DNA from: Fimenecus sp052298855 | Lineage (GTDB): Bacteria; Bacillota; Clostridia; Oscillospirales; Acutalibacteraceae | Direction: 5' to 3' | Assembly: GCA_052298855.1 (NCBI GenBank) | Contig: DAVZXP010000007.1 | Span: 94,652-158,651 of the forward strand | DNA: 64,000 bases | Part shown: piece by piece, positions 8,136-14,654 of the stretch | Layout: every line of letters begins with the position of its first letter | How positions within the stretch are numbered: position 1 is the first letter of the stretch | Notes under the pieces: generated by a model | Seen by the model: only the letters and a program-made list of their open reading frames with translations | Database searches by the model: none | Told to the model about the DNA's origin: nothing | Position numbers and translations under genes: made by a program

Positions 8136-9401
8136 TTATTTTGCAATCAAGCTCTTCAAAAAAGCCTTAATTTTCCTCAGCGGTGAAAAAAGCCTGTATG
8201 ACCTGCTGTTTACGACAAGGCTGTACCGACCCGAAAGTTCGGCATATTGAGCGTTGAGTGTTTGAATTCGCTGCTCTGATTCGGCGTTGAGCCTTGAGAG
8301 TTCGGCATTTTTTTCACGCTCAAGCCTTGCGCTCTCCTTTTCCGATTCGTACAGCTTCTTGAAGGAATTTAAGTTCTCCTTTATTCCGTCGGCTTCCCGC
8401 TTGTCAAAATAAATCTCGTTTTTATGAAGATTATATAAATCTCTAATTGTAAAGCCGAATTTTTCCTCGGCAAGCTCTGCATATTTTTTATCCTTGAAAA
8501 GCTCGTCAAGCTTTTGCATTTCCAAAATTTTGTTGTCGGGGTACATCGGAAGCGCACCGCCTAAAACAAAAGCCTTTTCAAGCTCCAGCTCTTCGTCTGT
8601 ATGCTCTGTCTTTAATTTCAATTTATCGGCAAACGCTTCTAAGAATATTTCCCTCGGGCAGTTGTTTACAAGCTTGTAGGCTATCCTCACATATTCCTCG
8701 TTGTGACCGATTGTTTCCGCATTGCCGAGTGTACTGTTGTTGGCGTGCCAAATACGGTAAAGCACAAGTTTTTCGGGATAAATATAAAGCGGACATATGA
8801 AATTCATACGAATCCAATAGTCATAGTCGTGAAGCTTGTTGAGCGTCAAATCGTGGTCGCCGAGCTTTTCATAAACGCTCTTTCGCATAATCATACTGCT
8901 GTGGTTTAGGAAGTTTGAACGGTTGTAAAACTCTCTTACAATGCCTGCTTGTGACATGTTCTCATGATTGAATAAATTAAGGAATCCTTCGGGCAGTTCA
9001 CCGCTTGTAAAAGGTTTGCTGTTTTCGTCTATGAGCGTTGCATGGGTAAAGCAAGCTCCGTATTGCGGATTTTCCTCGAGGAATTTAATTTGCTTTTCGA
9101 TTTTATCCTCAACCCAAATATCGTCGGAGTCGATATGAGCAATATATTCGCCTTTTGCACGGTGCAGCGCTTCATTATTGGCGTTTGAAATATTGAAATT
9201 TTTCGGCAGGGTGTAAAGCTCTATCCTGTCGTCGTCATAGCTTTTGACAATTTCCGCCGTGTTATCTGTCGAACAGTCGTCAACAATGATAATCTGTAAA
9301 TTTTTATAGGTTTGATTAAGCACGCTTTCAAGCGATTGAGCGATTGTTTTACTTGCGTTATACGCATTCATACAAACGCTTACAAGTTTTTCCAAAGCCA
9401 T
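8136..9401 (-). CDS. Family 2 glycosyltransferase with C-terminal coiled coil
   Basis: Protein of 421 aa. Residues 1-230 form a GT-A domain: VSVCMNAYNASKTIAQSLES, then IIIVDDCSTDNTAEIV and the HIDSDDIW metal-binding (DxD-type) motif. The C-terminal third is charged and helical (residues about 340-395, KLYESEKESARLEREKNAEL), a likely coiled coil, and the end is basic (SRSYRLFSPLRKIKAFLKSL). That tail resembles rhamnan/teichoic-type surface glycosyltransferases, so cell-surface polysaccharide synthesis is the probable role. The ATG follows GGAGG. No other polysaccharide genes are adjacent. Confidence 0.88.
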   Translation of the reverse strand: MALEKLVSVCMNAYNASKTIAQSLESVLNQTYKNLQIIIVDDCSTDNTAEIVKSYDDDRIELYTLPKNFNISNANNEALHRAKGEYIAHIDSDDIWVEDKIEKQIKFLEENPQYGACFTHATLIDENSKPFTSGELPEGFLNLFNHENMSQAGIVREFYNRSNFLNHSSMIMRKSVYEKLGDHDLTLNKLHDYDYWIRMNFICPLYIYPEKLVLYRIWHANNSTLGNAETIGHNEEYVRIAYKLVNNCPREIFLEAFADKLKLKTEHTDEELELEKAFVLGGALPMYPDNKILEMQKLDELFKDKKYAELAEEKFGFTIRDLYNLHKNEIYFDKREADGIKENLNSFKKLYESEKESARLEREKNAELSRLNAESEQRIQTLNAQYAELSGRYSLVVNSRSYRLFSPLRKIKAFLKSLIAK

Positions 9402-9467
9402 AGAGTCCTCCGAATTTCCTAACTTATGCTATTAAAAATATACCACAATTTTCATAAAAACGCAACA

Positions 9468-9497
9468 TTAACAAGCGTCCGTCAAAAATAATATAAT
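9468..9497 (+). promoter_or_regulatory. Promoter upstream of the mazF-like gene
   Basis: -35 TTAACA, 18-bp spacer, -10 TATAAT. It would give a leader of about 85 nt containing the inverted repeat at 9526-9571. Confidence 0.45.
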
Positions 9498-9525
9498 GTA
9501 TTGCTCCCCGAAAAAATGTTTATAG

Positions 9526-9571
9526 AGGTAATTTACGGGTAAAAATAGTTTTAAGGACACATAAATTACCT
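9526..9571 (+). promoter_or_regulatory. Leader inverted repeat next to the mazF-like ribosome site
   Basis: Perfect 10-bp arms AGGTAATTTA (9526-9535) and TAAATTACCT (9562-9571), separated by 26 bp. The right arm ends directly before the GGAGAG ribosome site at 9574. It could be an operator pair or an RNA hairpin that affects translation. Confidence 0.45.
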
Positions 9572-9587
9572 TTGGAGAGTGATAAAA

Positions 9588-9932
9588 ATGACAGTAAGGC
9601 GAGGAGAAATCTACTATGCGGATTTAAGCCCTGTTATAGGCTCCGAGCAAGGCGGAATGAGACCTGTTTTGATAGTTCAAAACGACGTGGGCAATAAGTA
9701 CAGCCCGACGGTAATCGCCGCCGCCATCACAAGTCAGAAGTATAAAACCAGACTGCCCACACACATAAGCGTAAATGCCGATAACTGCGGACTTCAAAAG
9801 GACTCGGTTGTGCTTCTTGAACAGGTGAGAACGCTTGATAAACAGCGACTTAAAGAGCGTATGGGCAATCTTCCCGACAGCGAAATGAATAAAATCAACA
9901 AGGCATTGTCCGTAAGCTTCGGACTGTTATAA
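9588..9932 (+). CDS. MazF/PemK-family endoribonuclease toxin, no antitoxin adjacent
   Basis: Protein of 114 aa, starting MTVRRGEIYYADLSPVIGSE and containing QGGMRPVLIVQND, the signature of MazF/NdoA mRNA interferases, which cut single-stranded RNA at short motifs. A GTG at 9579 is in frame, but the ATG at 9588 has GGAGAG at the right distance and gives the family's normal N-terminus. The upstream 176 bp carries no antitoxin frame and the neighbour upstream is convergent in function and opposite in strand. In Bacillus the antitoxin gene ndoAI precedes the toxin; here it is absent or elsewhere. Confidence 0.9.
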   Translation: MTVRRGEIYYADLSPVIGSEQGGMRPVLIVQNDVGNKYSPTVIAAAITSQKYKTRLPTHISVNADNCGLQKDSVVLLEQVRTLDKQRLKERMGNLPDSEMNKINKALSVSFGLL

Positions 9933-9961
9933 AAAATACGGCACACTCGTTCGGGTGTGCC
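9931..9961 (-). terminator. Terminator of nrdR
   Basis: Stem GGCACAC / GTGTGCC closing an inner CG pair. On the minus strand it is followed by GTATTTTTTATA. It may also slow plus-strand transcription from the toxin gene. Confidence 0.7.
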
Positions 9962-9976
9962 ATAAATCTTTCTTAC

Positions 9977-10447
9977 TTATTTTGTCTTGAGCAAGGTCGA
10001 AAGCTCATCCATAAATGCGTTAATATCTTTGAAATGTCTGTAAACCGAGGCAAAGCGAACATACGCAACCTCGTCAATATCCTTGAGCTTATCCATAGCC
10101 AGCTCGCCGATATGAATTGAGGTAACCTCTCTGTCAAGTGAGTTCTGAAGATTAGCTTCAATTTCATCAACTGCTTTTTCAAGAGTTTCGATAGTGACCT
10201 GACGCTTCTCACAAGCCCTCATCATACCGCCCAAAAGCTTGTTGCGGTCAAATGCCTCACGTGATTTGTCTTTCTTAATGACAAAAATCGGAACGCTCTC
10301 GATAATCTCATATGTAGTAAATCTCTTGCCGCATTTGATACACTCACGGCGGCGGCGGATACGCTCTCCCTCGTCTGTGGGACGGGAATCAATTACCTTG
10401 CTTTCTTCAAAAGCGCAAAAAGGACACTTCAAATATATCACATCCAA
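9977..10447 (-). CDS. nrdR: Transcriptional repressor NrdR
   Basis: Protein of up to 156 aa. An N-terminal zinc ribbon (LKCPFC ... CIKCGKRFTTYE) is followed by an ATP-cone domain (about residues 50-145) that senses dATP/ATP and represses ribonucleotide reductase genes. Most family members begin MKCPFC, which would correspond to a TTG at 10432 preceded by GGATGTGAT; the ATG at 10447 has no clear ribosome site, so the TTG may be the true start. No nrd genes are in the window. Confidence 0.93.
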   Translation of the reverse strand: MDVIYLKCPFCAFEESKVIDSRPTDEGERIRRRRECIKCGKRFTTYEIIESVPIFVIKKDKSREAFDRNKLLGGMMRACEKRQVTIETLEKAVDEIEANLQNSLDREVTSIHIGELAMDKLKDIDEVAYVRFASVYRHFKDINAFMDELSTLLKTK

Positions 10448-10477
10448 GTTAAAAATTTTCTAAATCCTATATATTGT

Positions 10478-10506
10478 ATTATATCAAAGTTTTTCCACAA
10501 TGTAAA
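10478..10506 (-). promoter_or_regulatory. Promoter of nrdR
   Basis: Minus strand: -35 TTTACA, 17-bp spacer, -10 TATAAT, about 31 bp before the ATG at 10447. Confidence 0.6.
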
Positions 10507-10596
10507 GCGTTAAAGCCGTGATTTTTCTCTTTCTTCCATTATTTGATAATTGATTTTGAGGCGTCGAGCCCTTATTATGGAAGCAGAGGTGATAAA

Positions 10597-10863
10597 ATGG
10601 CAGGAATAATAACATCCCTTTGCGAGTGCGTAAATGGGATGAACAGGCTGTCAAAGCTCTCGATAAAATACGGCGGCGCAGTCGTATTTTCGCTGTATGC
10701 TTCGGCGGCGTTTTGCTCGGTTATTATGGGCAAAATCGGCAATTTCGACACGCTGCTGATTTTGAAAAGTGAGCTTTTGATATGTGCGGGCGAAATGCTG
10801 TCGGCGGTCTTTATTCCGTCGATTTTCCTTGAAATATTGACTCTTGCCGAAAAATGCAAGTAA
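10597..10863 (+). CDS. Small membrane protein of unknown function (88 aa)
   Basis: The start ATG at 10597 has AGAGGTG 6 nt upstream; a longer in-frame start at 10543 lacks one. Two hydrophobic segments (about residues 26-45 and 60-80) flank a short loop (GKIGNFDTLL), giving a two-helix membrane protein with two cysteines near the N-terminus (SLCECVNG). I do not recognise the family. It sits alone between nrdR, on the other strand, and a zinc-ribbon membrane protein gene that has its own promoter. Confidence 0.6.
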   Translation: MAGIITSLCECVNGMNRLSKLSIKYGGAVVFSLYASAAFCSVIMGKIGNFDTLLILKSELLICAGEMLSAVFIPSIFLEILTLAEKCK

Positions 10864-10868
10864 AAAAA

Positions 10869-10897
10869 TTGACTTTATGCAGGTAAAATGTTAAAAT
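10869..10897 (+). promoter_or_regulatory. Promoter of the zinc-ribbon membrane protein gene
   Basis: -35 TTGACT, 17-bp spacer, -10 TAAAAT, 26 bp before the ATG at 10923. Confidence 0.6.
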
Positions 10898-10922
10898 AAA
10901 AGCCTGAAACGGAGTGAACCCA

Positions 10923-11270
10923 ATGATTTGTCCCAAATGCAGAAAAATTTATCCCGATACGGTCGAAGTGTGCCCCGAGTGTCAAGTTGAATTGATAGGT
11001 ATGATGGGCGACGCAGACGCACCGGATGACAATGCAAAAATGGAACGTGTCGTTGTAGGGAACGACGGGGAAGTTTCACCTACCATTATTTACAGACCTA
11101 TCGACGAGCCGTTGCCTGTCAACAACAGCTTGCCCGTGACGCTTATGCTTATTGCGATTATAATGCTTTTGGCAAGTGCGGTTTGCTTTTTTCTCGGAAA
11201 GTCGGGGGCAAACACACAGAGTGCAAGTGTTGTGAATTTTGCAAATTATATCATTGGATTTTTGAATTAA
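10923..11270 (+). CDS. Zinc-ribbon membrane protein of unknown function
   Basis: Protein of 115 aa starting MICPKCRKIYPDTVEVCPEC, a CxxC-CxxC zinc ribbon, followed by an acidic linker, a proline-rich stretch (about 60-70) and one membrane helix (about 74-94). The N-terminal ribbon is probably cytoplasmic. The ATG at 10923 is chosen because GGAG lies 8 nt upstream; a GTG at 10914 overlaps that site. Function unknown. On the opposite strand a terminator-like hairpin points back at its 3' end (11269-11299). Confidence 0.7.
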   Translation: MICPKCRKIYPDTVEVCPECQVELIGMMGDADAPDDNAKMERVVVGNDGEVSPTIIYRPIDEPLPVNNSLPVTLMLIAIIMLLASAVCFFLGKSGANTQSASVVNFANYIIGFLN

Positions 11271-11342
11271 AAAACCGCCTGCGAAAGCTTCACAGACGGA
11301 GCAAAGGGACTGCAAACGCTGTTTTTTTCTTGTCCTTTGCTG
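11269..11342 (-). ncRNA. Candidate small RNA on the minus strand
   Basis: Read on the minus strand, a stem AGCAAAGG / CCTTTGCT (11334-11341 with 11300-11307) is directly followed by a full-length terminator hairpin (11275-11299, G-U pairs closed on this strand only) and six T. A TATAAT lies at 11348-11353, with no convincing -35. No protein gene on this strand uses the terminator. Alternatively the structure may work on the plus strand, but there the second hairpin has mismatches and no T tract. Confidence 0.3.
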
Positions 11343-11403
11343 TCAATATTATATGCACAAAAAAAGAAATTATCAGATTTTATAATAAATTTTCAAAAAA
11401 CGC

Positions 11404-11432
11404 TTGCTTTTTACCTTAGTATATGATAGAAT
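11404..11432 (+). promoter_or_regulatory. Promoter of secG
   Basis: -35 TTGCTT, 17-bp spacer, -10 TAGAAT, 44 bp before the secG start. Confidence 0.5.
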
Positions 11433-11476
11433 ACTCGGGCGTTGAAAAAATGCAAGTCGTTAAGGAGGAAGTTAGT

Positions 11477-11728
11477 ATGTCAGCAATCGAAATTATTCTC
11501 GGCTCAATTGTTATCCTTTCATCAATCGTAGTAATCGTAGTTGTTCTTATGCAGCAGAGCCGTGAAGCCGGTCTTTCAGGTGCTATTTCAGGTGCGGCTG
11601 ATACCTTCTTCGGTAAGAATAAGGGCAGAACTATTGAGGCTAAGCTCGAAAAATTCACAAAGTATTTTGGAATTTTCTTCTTCGTGCTTGTTCTCGCTGC
11701 ATGGATTGTTCTCTTGTTCGTAAAATAA
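11477..11728 (+). CDS. secG: Preprotein translocase subunit SecG
   Basis: Protein of 83 aa with two membrane helices (about residues 4-24 and 58-80) joined by a Gly/Ser-rich loop (SGAISGAADTFFGKNKGRT), the typical SecG layout. It assists SecYE and SecA in protein export. The ATG at 11477 has a perfect AAGGAGG 8 nt upstream; a longer in-frame start at 11423 does not. It has its own promoter and is followed by a hairpin and tRNA-Lys. Confidence 0.92.
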   Translation: MSAIEIILGSIVILSSIVVIVVVLMQQSREAGLSGAISGAADTFFGKNKGRTIEAKLEKFTKYFGIFFFVLVLAAWIVLLFVK

Positions 11729-11758
11729 CTTTTGTTTGTAAGATAAATAAGGCAAATT

Positions 11759-11783
11759 ATAAAGCGGTTTTCCGCTTTATATA
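11759..11783 (+). terminator. Hairpin after secG
   Basis: Perfect stem ATAAAGCGG / CCGCTTTAT with a TTTT loop. The downstream side is AT-rich but not a pure T tract. It separates secG from tRNA-Lys and ends just before the tRNA. Confidence 0.5.
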
Positions 11784-11786
11784 TAT

Positions 11787-11862
11787 GATCCACTAGCTCA
11801 GCTGGCAGAGCACTTGACTTTTAATCAAGGTGTCCGGAGTTCGATTCTCCGGTGGATCACCA
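11787..11862 (+). tRNA. tRNA-Lys (anticodon TTT)
   Basis: Full cloverleaf: acceptor GATCCAC / GTGGATC, D-arm AGCTCAGCTGGCAGAGC, anticodon loop CTTTTAA with TTT, T-arm CCGGAGTTCGATTCTCCGG, and an encoded CCA end. It is the parent of the 195-bp repeat array that follows. Confidence 0.97.
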
Positions 11863-11864
11863 GA

Positions 11865-11896
11865 AAAGAGTATCCGCAAGGATACTCTTTTATTTT
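11865..11896 (+). terminator. Terminator of tRNA-Lys
   Basis: Perfect 11-bp stem AAAGAGTATCC / GGATACTCTTT with a GCAA loop, then TATTTTTAT. The same type of hairpin recurs in every downstream repeat unit. Confidence 0.85.
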
Positions 11897-11940
11897 TATA
11901 TGTAATTTAATTTTCAGAACAAAGCTAAAAATCAGAACAA

Positions 11941-12330
11941 ATTAAAACGGAGAATCGAACTCATAGTCCATCTTTTGCGAAGCAAAAGGGACAAAAAATA
12001 CGGTGTTGCGAAGCAACGAGCAAGGCAGAGCCTTGTTGATTCTCCGGTGGATCAACAAGAAAAAGAGCATCTTTTAGATGCTCTTTTGTTTTATATTGAA
12101 ATTAAAACAGAAGTACAAATAAAAAATAATAACAAATTAAAACGGAGAATCGAACTCATAGTCCATCTTTTGCGAAGCAAAAGGGACAAAAAATACGGTG
12201 TTGCGAAGCAACGAGCAAGGCAGAGCCTTGTTGATTCTCCGGTGGATCAACAAGAAAAAGAGCATCTTTTAGATGCTCTTTTGTTTTATATTGAAATTAA
12301 AACAGAAGTACAAATAAAAAATAATAACAA
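11941..12330 (+). repeat. Tandem array: two identical 195-bp units derived from tRNA-Lys
   Basis: Units 11941-12135 and 12136-12330 are identical. Each contains a body bounded by GGAGAATCGAACTC and GTTGATTCTCC (11949-12045 in unit 1), three inner hairpins (CTTTTGCGAAGCAAAAG, GTTGCGAAGCAAC, CAAGGCAGAGCCTTG), a copy of the tRNA-Lys T-arm and acceptor 3' end (degenerate: GGTGGATCAACA), a terminator hairpin AGAGCATC / GATGCTCT and an AT-rich spacer. The distance from the real tRNA 3' end to the first copy is also 195 bp. Since 195 is 65 codons, a 141-codon frame (11975-12400) runs through the array; I treat it as accidental. Confidence 0.85.
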
Positions 12331-12363
12331 ATTAAAACGGAGAATAGAACTCATAGTCCATAT
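12331..12363 (+). repeat. Partial third unit of the tRNA-Lys array
   Basis: Starts like the other units but reads GGAGAATAGAACTCATAGTC and then breaks off after CCAT into another repeat family (ATGGCACACGGTAGGG). The same junction ends the tRNA-Glu array at 31600-31640. Confidence 0.7.
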
Positions 12364-12370
12364 GGCACAC

Positions 12371-12398
12371 GGTAGGGTGGTGGCTTGCTGCCGCCGTT
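12371..12398. repeat. Palindromic repeat, family D (GGCGGCAGCAAGCC type)
   Basis: GGTAGGGTGGTGGCTTGCTG followed by CCGCCGTT; the same palindrome occurs in the other orientation near 31580-31605 and in decayed form at 2093-2117. Confidence 0.55.
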
Positions 12399-12443
12399 AA
12401 ATCATATCAAATCAACGGTTAAAAAAATATCTTTATATTATAT

Positions 12444-12515
12444 CGTAGAGGCGAACTGTGTTCGCCCGTTTTTAATTTGCTATGAATTGACGGGCGACCG
12501 CAGGTCGCCCCTACG
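12444..12515. repeat. Two-hairpin palindromic repeat, family B (72 bp)
   Basis: Ends CGTAGAGGCGA and TCGCCCCTACG are inverted. Inner hairpins are GGCGAACTGTGTTCGCC and GGGCGACCGCAGGTCGCCC. The copy at 31447-31518 is its reverse complement and has the same length, with few differences. Confidence 0.65.
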
Positions 12516-12578
12516 GCTGTGCGTTTATTTCAATATGATTTTTAGCCGTGAATTACATATTATATTAACAATCAACGG

Positions 12579-12872
12579 CAGGAGCAAGCCCCTGCCCTAC
12601 ACTATTGGATATATAATTTAATCTGTGCGAAGCACCAACTTTTGCAGATTTTGCACAACCGCATATTTAGCCTCCCTTGTAAAGGGAGGTGGGTTGCCGT
12701 AGGCAACTCGGAGGGATTATAAGATTGATTTTATATGAATTTATAAAATCCCTCAGTCATTTTTTTGTTCCAAAAAAACGACAGCTCCCTTTACAAGGGA
12801 GCTTTTGTCGGACAGGAGCAAGCCCCTGCCCTACACTATTGGATATACAGTTTAATCTGTGCGAAGTACCAA
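12579..12872. repeat. Pair of 60-bp direct repeats (family E) around a family C element
   Basis: CAGGAGCAAGCCCCTGCCCT followed by ACACTATTGGATATA and a conserved tail ending GTGCGAAG occurs at 12579-12638 and again at 12813-12872, 234 bp later, with about four differences. The gap holds the family C element at 12670-12802. Confidence 0.6.
12670..12802. repeat. MITE-like palindromic repeat, family C (133 bp)
   Basis: The terminal inverted repeats are GCCTCCCTTGTAAAGGGAGG and its near-complement, CTCCCTTTACAAGGGAGC, at the right end. Inner inverted GGAGGGATT / AATCCCTC match the copy at 1788-1921. No coding capacity. A microsatellite CTCCGCACTCCGCACTCCGC follows near 12880-12900. Confidence 0.6.
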
Positions 12873-12906
12873 TTACTAACTCCGCACTCCGCACTCCGCA
12901 ACGGCT

Positions 12907-13149
12907 TTACCACCGTTTTATCGGGCAGGATTGCTTTTTGAACGCCGCACGGAACTCGACGTAGCAGCCGCATTTCATACAGACGCCTGAAATCAAGTGC
13001 TCGCAGGCTTTGCAAATTTCAATGCGTGAATTGTAGGTACGTTCGTCCGCCCTGTCGCTTTCGGACAGCCTTTCAATTCGGCTTTTAATATCCTCGTAAA
13101 CGTCAGCCTCGGCACTTTCACGAAGCAGACATCTTTTGCATTTTTCCAT
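12907..13149 (-). CDS. Cysteine-rich small protein, DUF6171-like
   Basis: Protein of 80 aa starting MEKCKRCLLRES, with a CxxC near the N-terminus and further cysteines in ICKACEHLISGVCMKCGCYV and SCPIKRW, so probably a structural zinc protein. The pattern CKRCLLRE plus CxxCEHL plus CGCYVE recalls the DUF6171 family, whose function is unknown; this match is from memory. The stop lies just beyond a repeat-rich region, and the start is 1 bp after the GH51 gene's end, reading the same way, so it may be the tail of the GH3-GH51 operon. Confidence 0.65.
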   Translation of the reverse strand: MEKCKRCLLRESAEADVYEDIKSRIERLSESDRADERTYNSRIEICKACEHLISGVCMKCGCYVEFRAAFKKQSCPIKRW

Positions 13150-13150
13150 A

Positions 13151-14638
13151 TTATTTTATTATTAATTTCACAATCGAGCAGGCGGGGATTGTGGCAATAA
13201 AACCGTCGGCGGTCGTTTCGAAATCGTCAAAAGCCTTTACCGTAACCCTTTCGCCGTTCTCAAAATCGTTCTTATCGTGAATATCGCCCGTGAGGATTTC
13301 CGCCTTGATTTCTGTAACGCTTGTGTCGGCAATCTGACACTTGATTTTAACCGCTTCACTTGCCGAGCAGTTGGTAATTGTCGAATAAACAACGCCGTTT
13401 TCGTCAATCGAAGCCGATTCTGTCAGCTGCGGATATGACTTTTTGTTGTTCATTTCCGAGGTCAGCTCCTTTGTTGTGAGGAATGAGCCGACAAGCGTGT
13501 TTTCTTGATGGTCCTTATACATTTTGAAAATGTGATAGGTCGGAGTAAGCACCATTTTGTCGCCGTCCGTGAGGATAACCGCCTGCAAAACATTGACCGT
13601 CTGAGCAATGTTAGCCATCATAATTCTGTCGGCGTGCTTATTGAAAATATTGAGAGTAAGACCTGCAACAACGGCGTCTCTCATTGTGCTTTGCTGATAG
13701 AGGAAGCCCGGATTCGTGCCCGGCTCAACGTCAAACCAAGTGCCCCACTCGTCAATTATGAGCTTTACCTTATGGTCGGGCTTTACGCTGTCCATCATTT
13801 TGATATGATTGCTAACAAGCAGCTCCATTTCATATGCTTTTGAAATTGTAGAGTCGTATTCAGCTACGTCAAATTCGGTAGCCGAGCCTTTGTGATCCCA
13901 ATTTCCCGTCGGCACGGTGTAATAGTGAAGCGCAAGCCCGTTTGCGTGGTGCTTTACCTTGTCCATAACCTGCTTTGTCCAGTGATAGTCGTTGCCGTTA
14001 GGACCGCAGGCAATACGGTTTATGTGATAGCCTGAATCATAATCTCTGACATATGTGTTGTATCTTTTGAAAAGGTCGCCGTAGTATTCGGGGTCCATAT
14101 TTCCGCCGCAGCCCCAGCTCTCGTTGCCTACGCCGAAATATTTGATTTTCCACGGCTCCTTGTGACCGTTTTCAGCCCTCAATTCAGCCATAGGCGACAC
14201 GCCGTCAAAGGTCATATATTCAACCCATTCGTTCATTTCCTCGACAGTACCCGAGCCGACATTTCCGTTTATGTAAGCGTCACAGCCGAGCTGACGGCAA
14301 AGCTCAAAAAACTCGTGCGTGCCGAACGAATTGTCCTCGACCACACCGCCCCAATGGGTGTTTATCATCTTTTTTCTCTTGGATTTCTCGCCGATACCGT
14401 CCTTCCAATGATATTCGTCCGCAAAGCAACCGCCCGGCCAACGCAAAACGGGGATTCCCATCTCCTTTAGAGCGTTTACAACGTCGCAGCGCATACCGTT
14501 TACGTTCGGAATATCCGAGTTTTCGCCGACATACATTCCGTCATAGATACATCTGCCGAGGTGCTCACTGAAATGGCCGTAAATATCCTTGCTGATTTTG
14601 CTGATTTTCTGATTTGGATTGATAAGATACTTTTCCAT
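13151..14638 (-). CDS. Alpha-L-arabinofuranosidase, GH51
   Basis: Protein of 495 aa removing arabinofuranose from arabinoxylan or arabinan oligosaccharides. RWPGGCFADEYHWKD is a GH51 hallmark; E173 in GNESWGCGG is the expected acid/base and E297 in IIDEWGTW the nucleophile. There is no signal peptide, so it acts in the cytoplasm on imported oligosaccharides. The ATG at 14638 has GGAGC 9 nt upstream and gives the family's N-terminus; an earlier in-frame ATG at 14701 is inside the GH3 gene. It starts 17 bp after the GH3 stop, so the two are co-transcribed. Confidence 0.94.
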   Translation of the reverse strand: MEKYLINPNQKISKISKDIYGHFSEHLGRCIYDGMYVGENSDIPNVNGMRCDVVNALKEMGIPVLRWPGGCFADEYHWKDGIGEKSKRKKMINTHWGGVVEDNSFGTHEFFELCRQLGCDAYINGNVGSGTVEEMNEWVEYMTFDGVSPMAELRAENGHKEPWKIKYFGVGNESWGCGGNMDPEYYGDLFKRYNTYVRDYDSGYHINRIACGPNGNDYHWTKQVMDKVKHHANGLALHYYTVPTGNWDHKGSATEFDVAEYDSTISKAYEMELLVSNHIKMMDSVKPDHKVKLIIDEWGTWFDVEPGTNPGFLYQQSTMRDAVVAGLTLNIFNKHADRIMMANIAQTVNVLQAVILTDGDKMVLTPTYHIFKMYKDHQENTLVGSFLTTKELTSEMNNKKSYPQLTESASIDENGVVYSTITNCSASEAVKIKCQIADTSVTEIKAEILTGDIHDKNDFENGERVTVKAFDDFETTADGFIATIPACSIVKLIIK

Positions 14639-14654
14639 AAGCTTGCTCCGTTTA

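Noticed and set aside
9402..9578. Antitoxin gene before the mazF-like gene
   Set aside because: All three forward frames are broken by stops and no short frame with a ribosome site is found.
11941..12330. CRISPR array
   Set aside because: Only two units of 195 bp, fully identical, with no unique spacers and a clear tRNA origin.
11975..12400. 141-codon frame across the 195-bp repeats
   Set aside because: Lacks a ribosome site, covers hairpins, terminators and tRNA-derived sequence, and exists only because the unit length is a multiple of 3.
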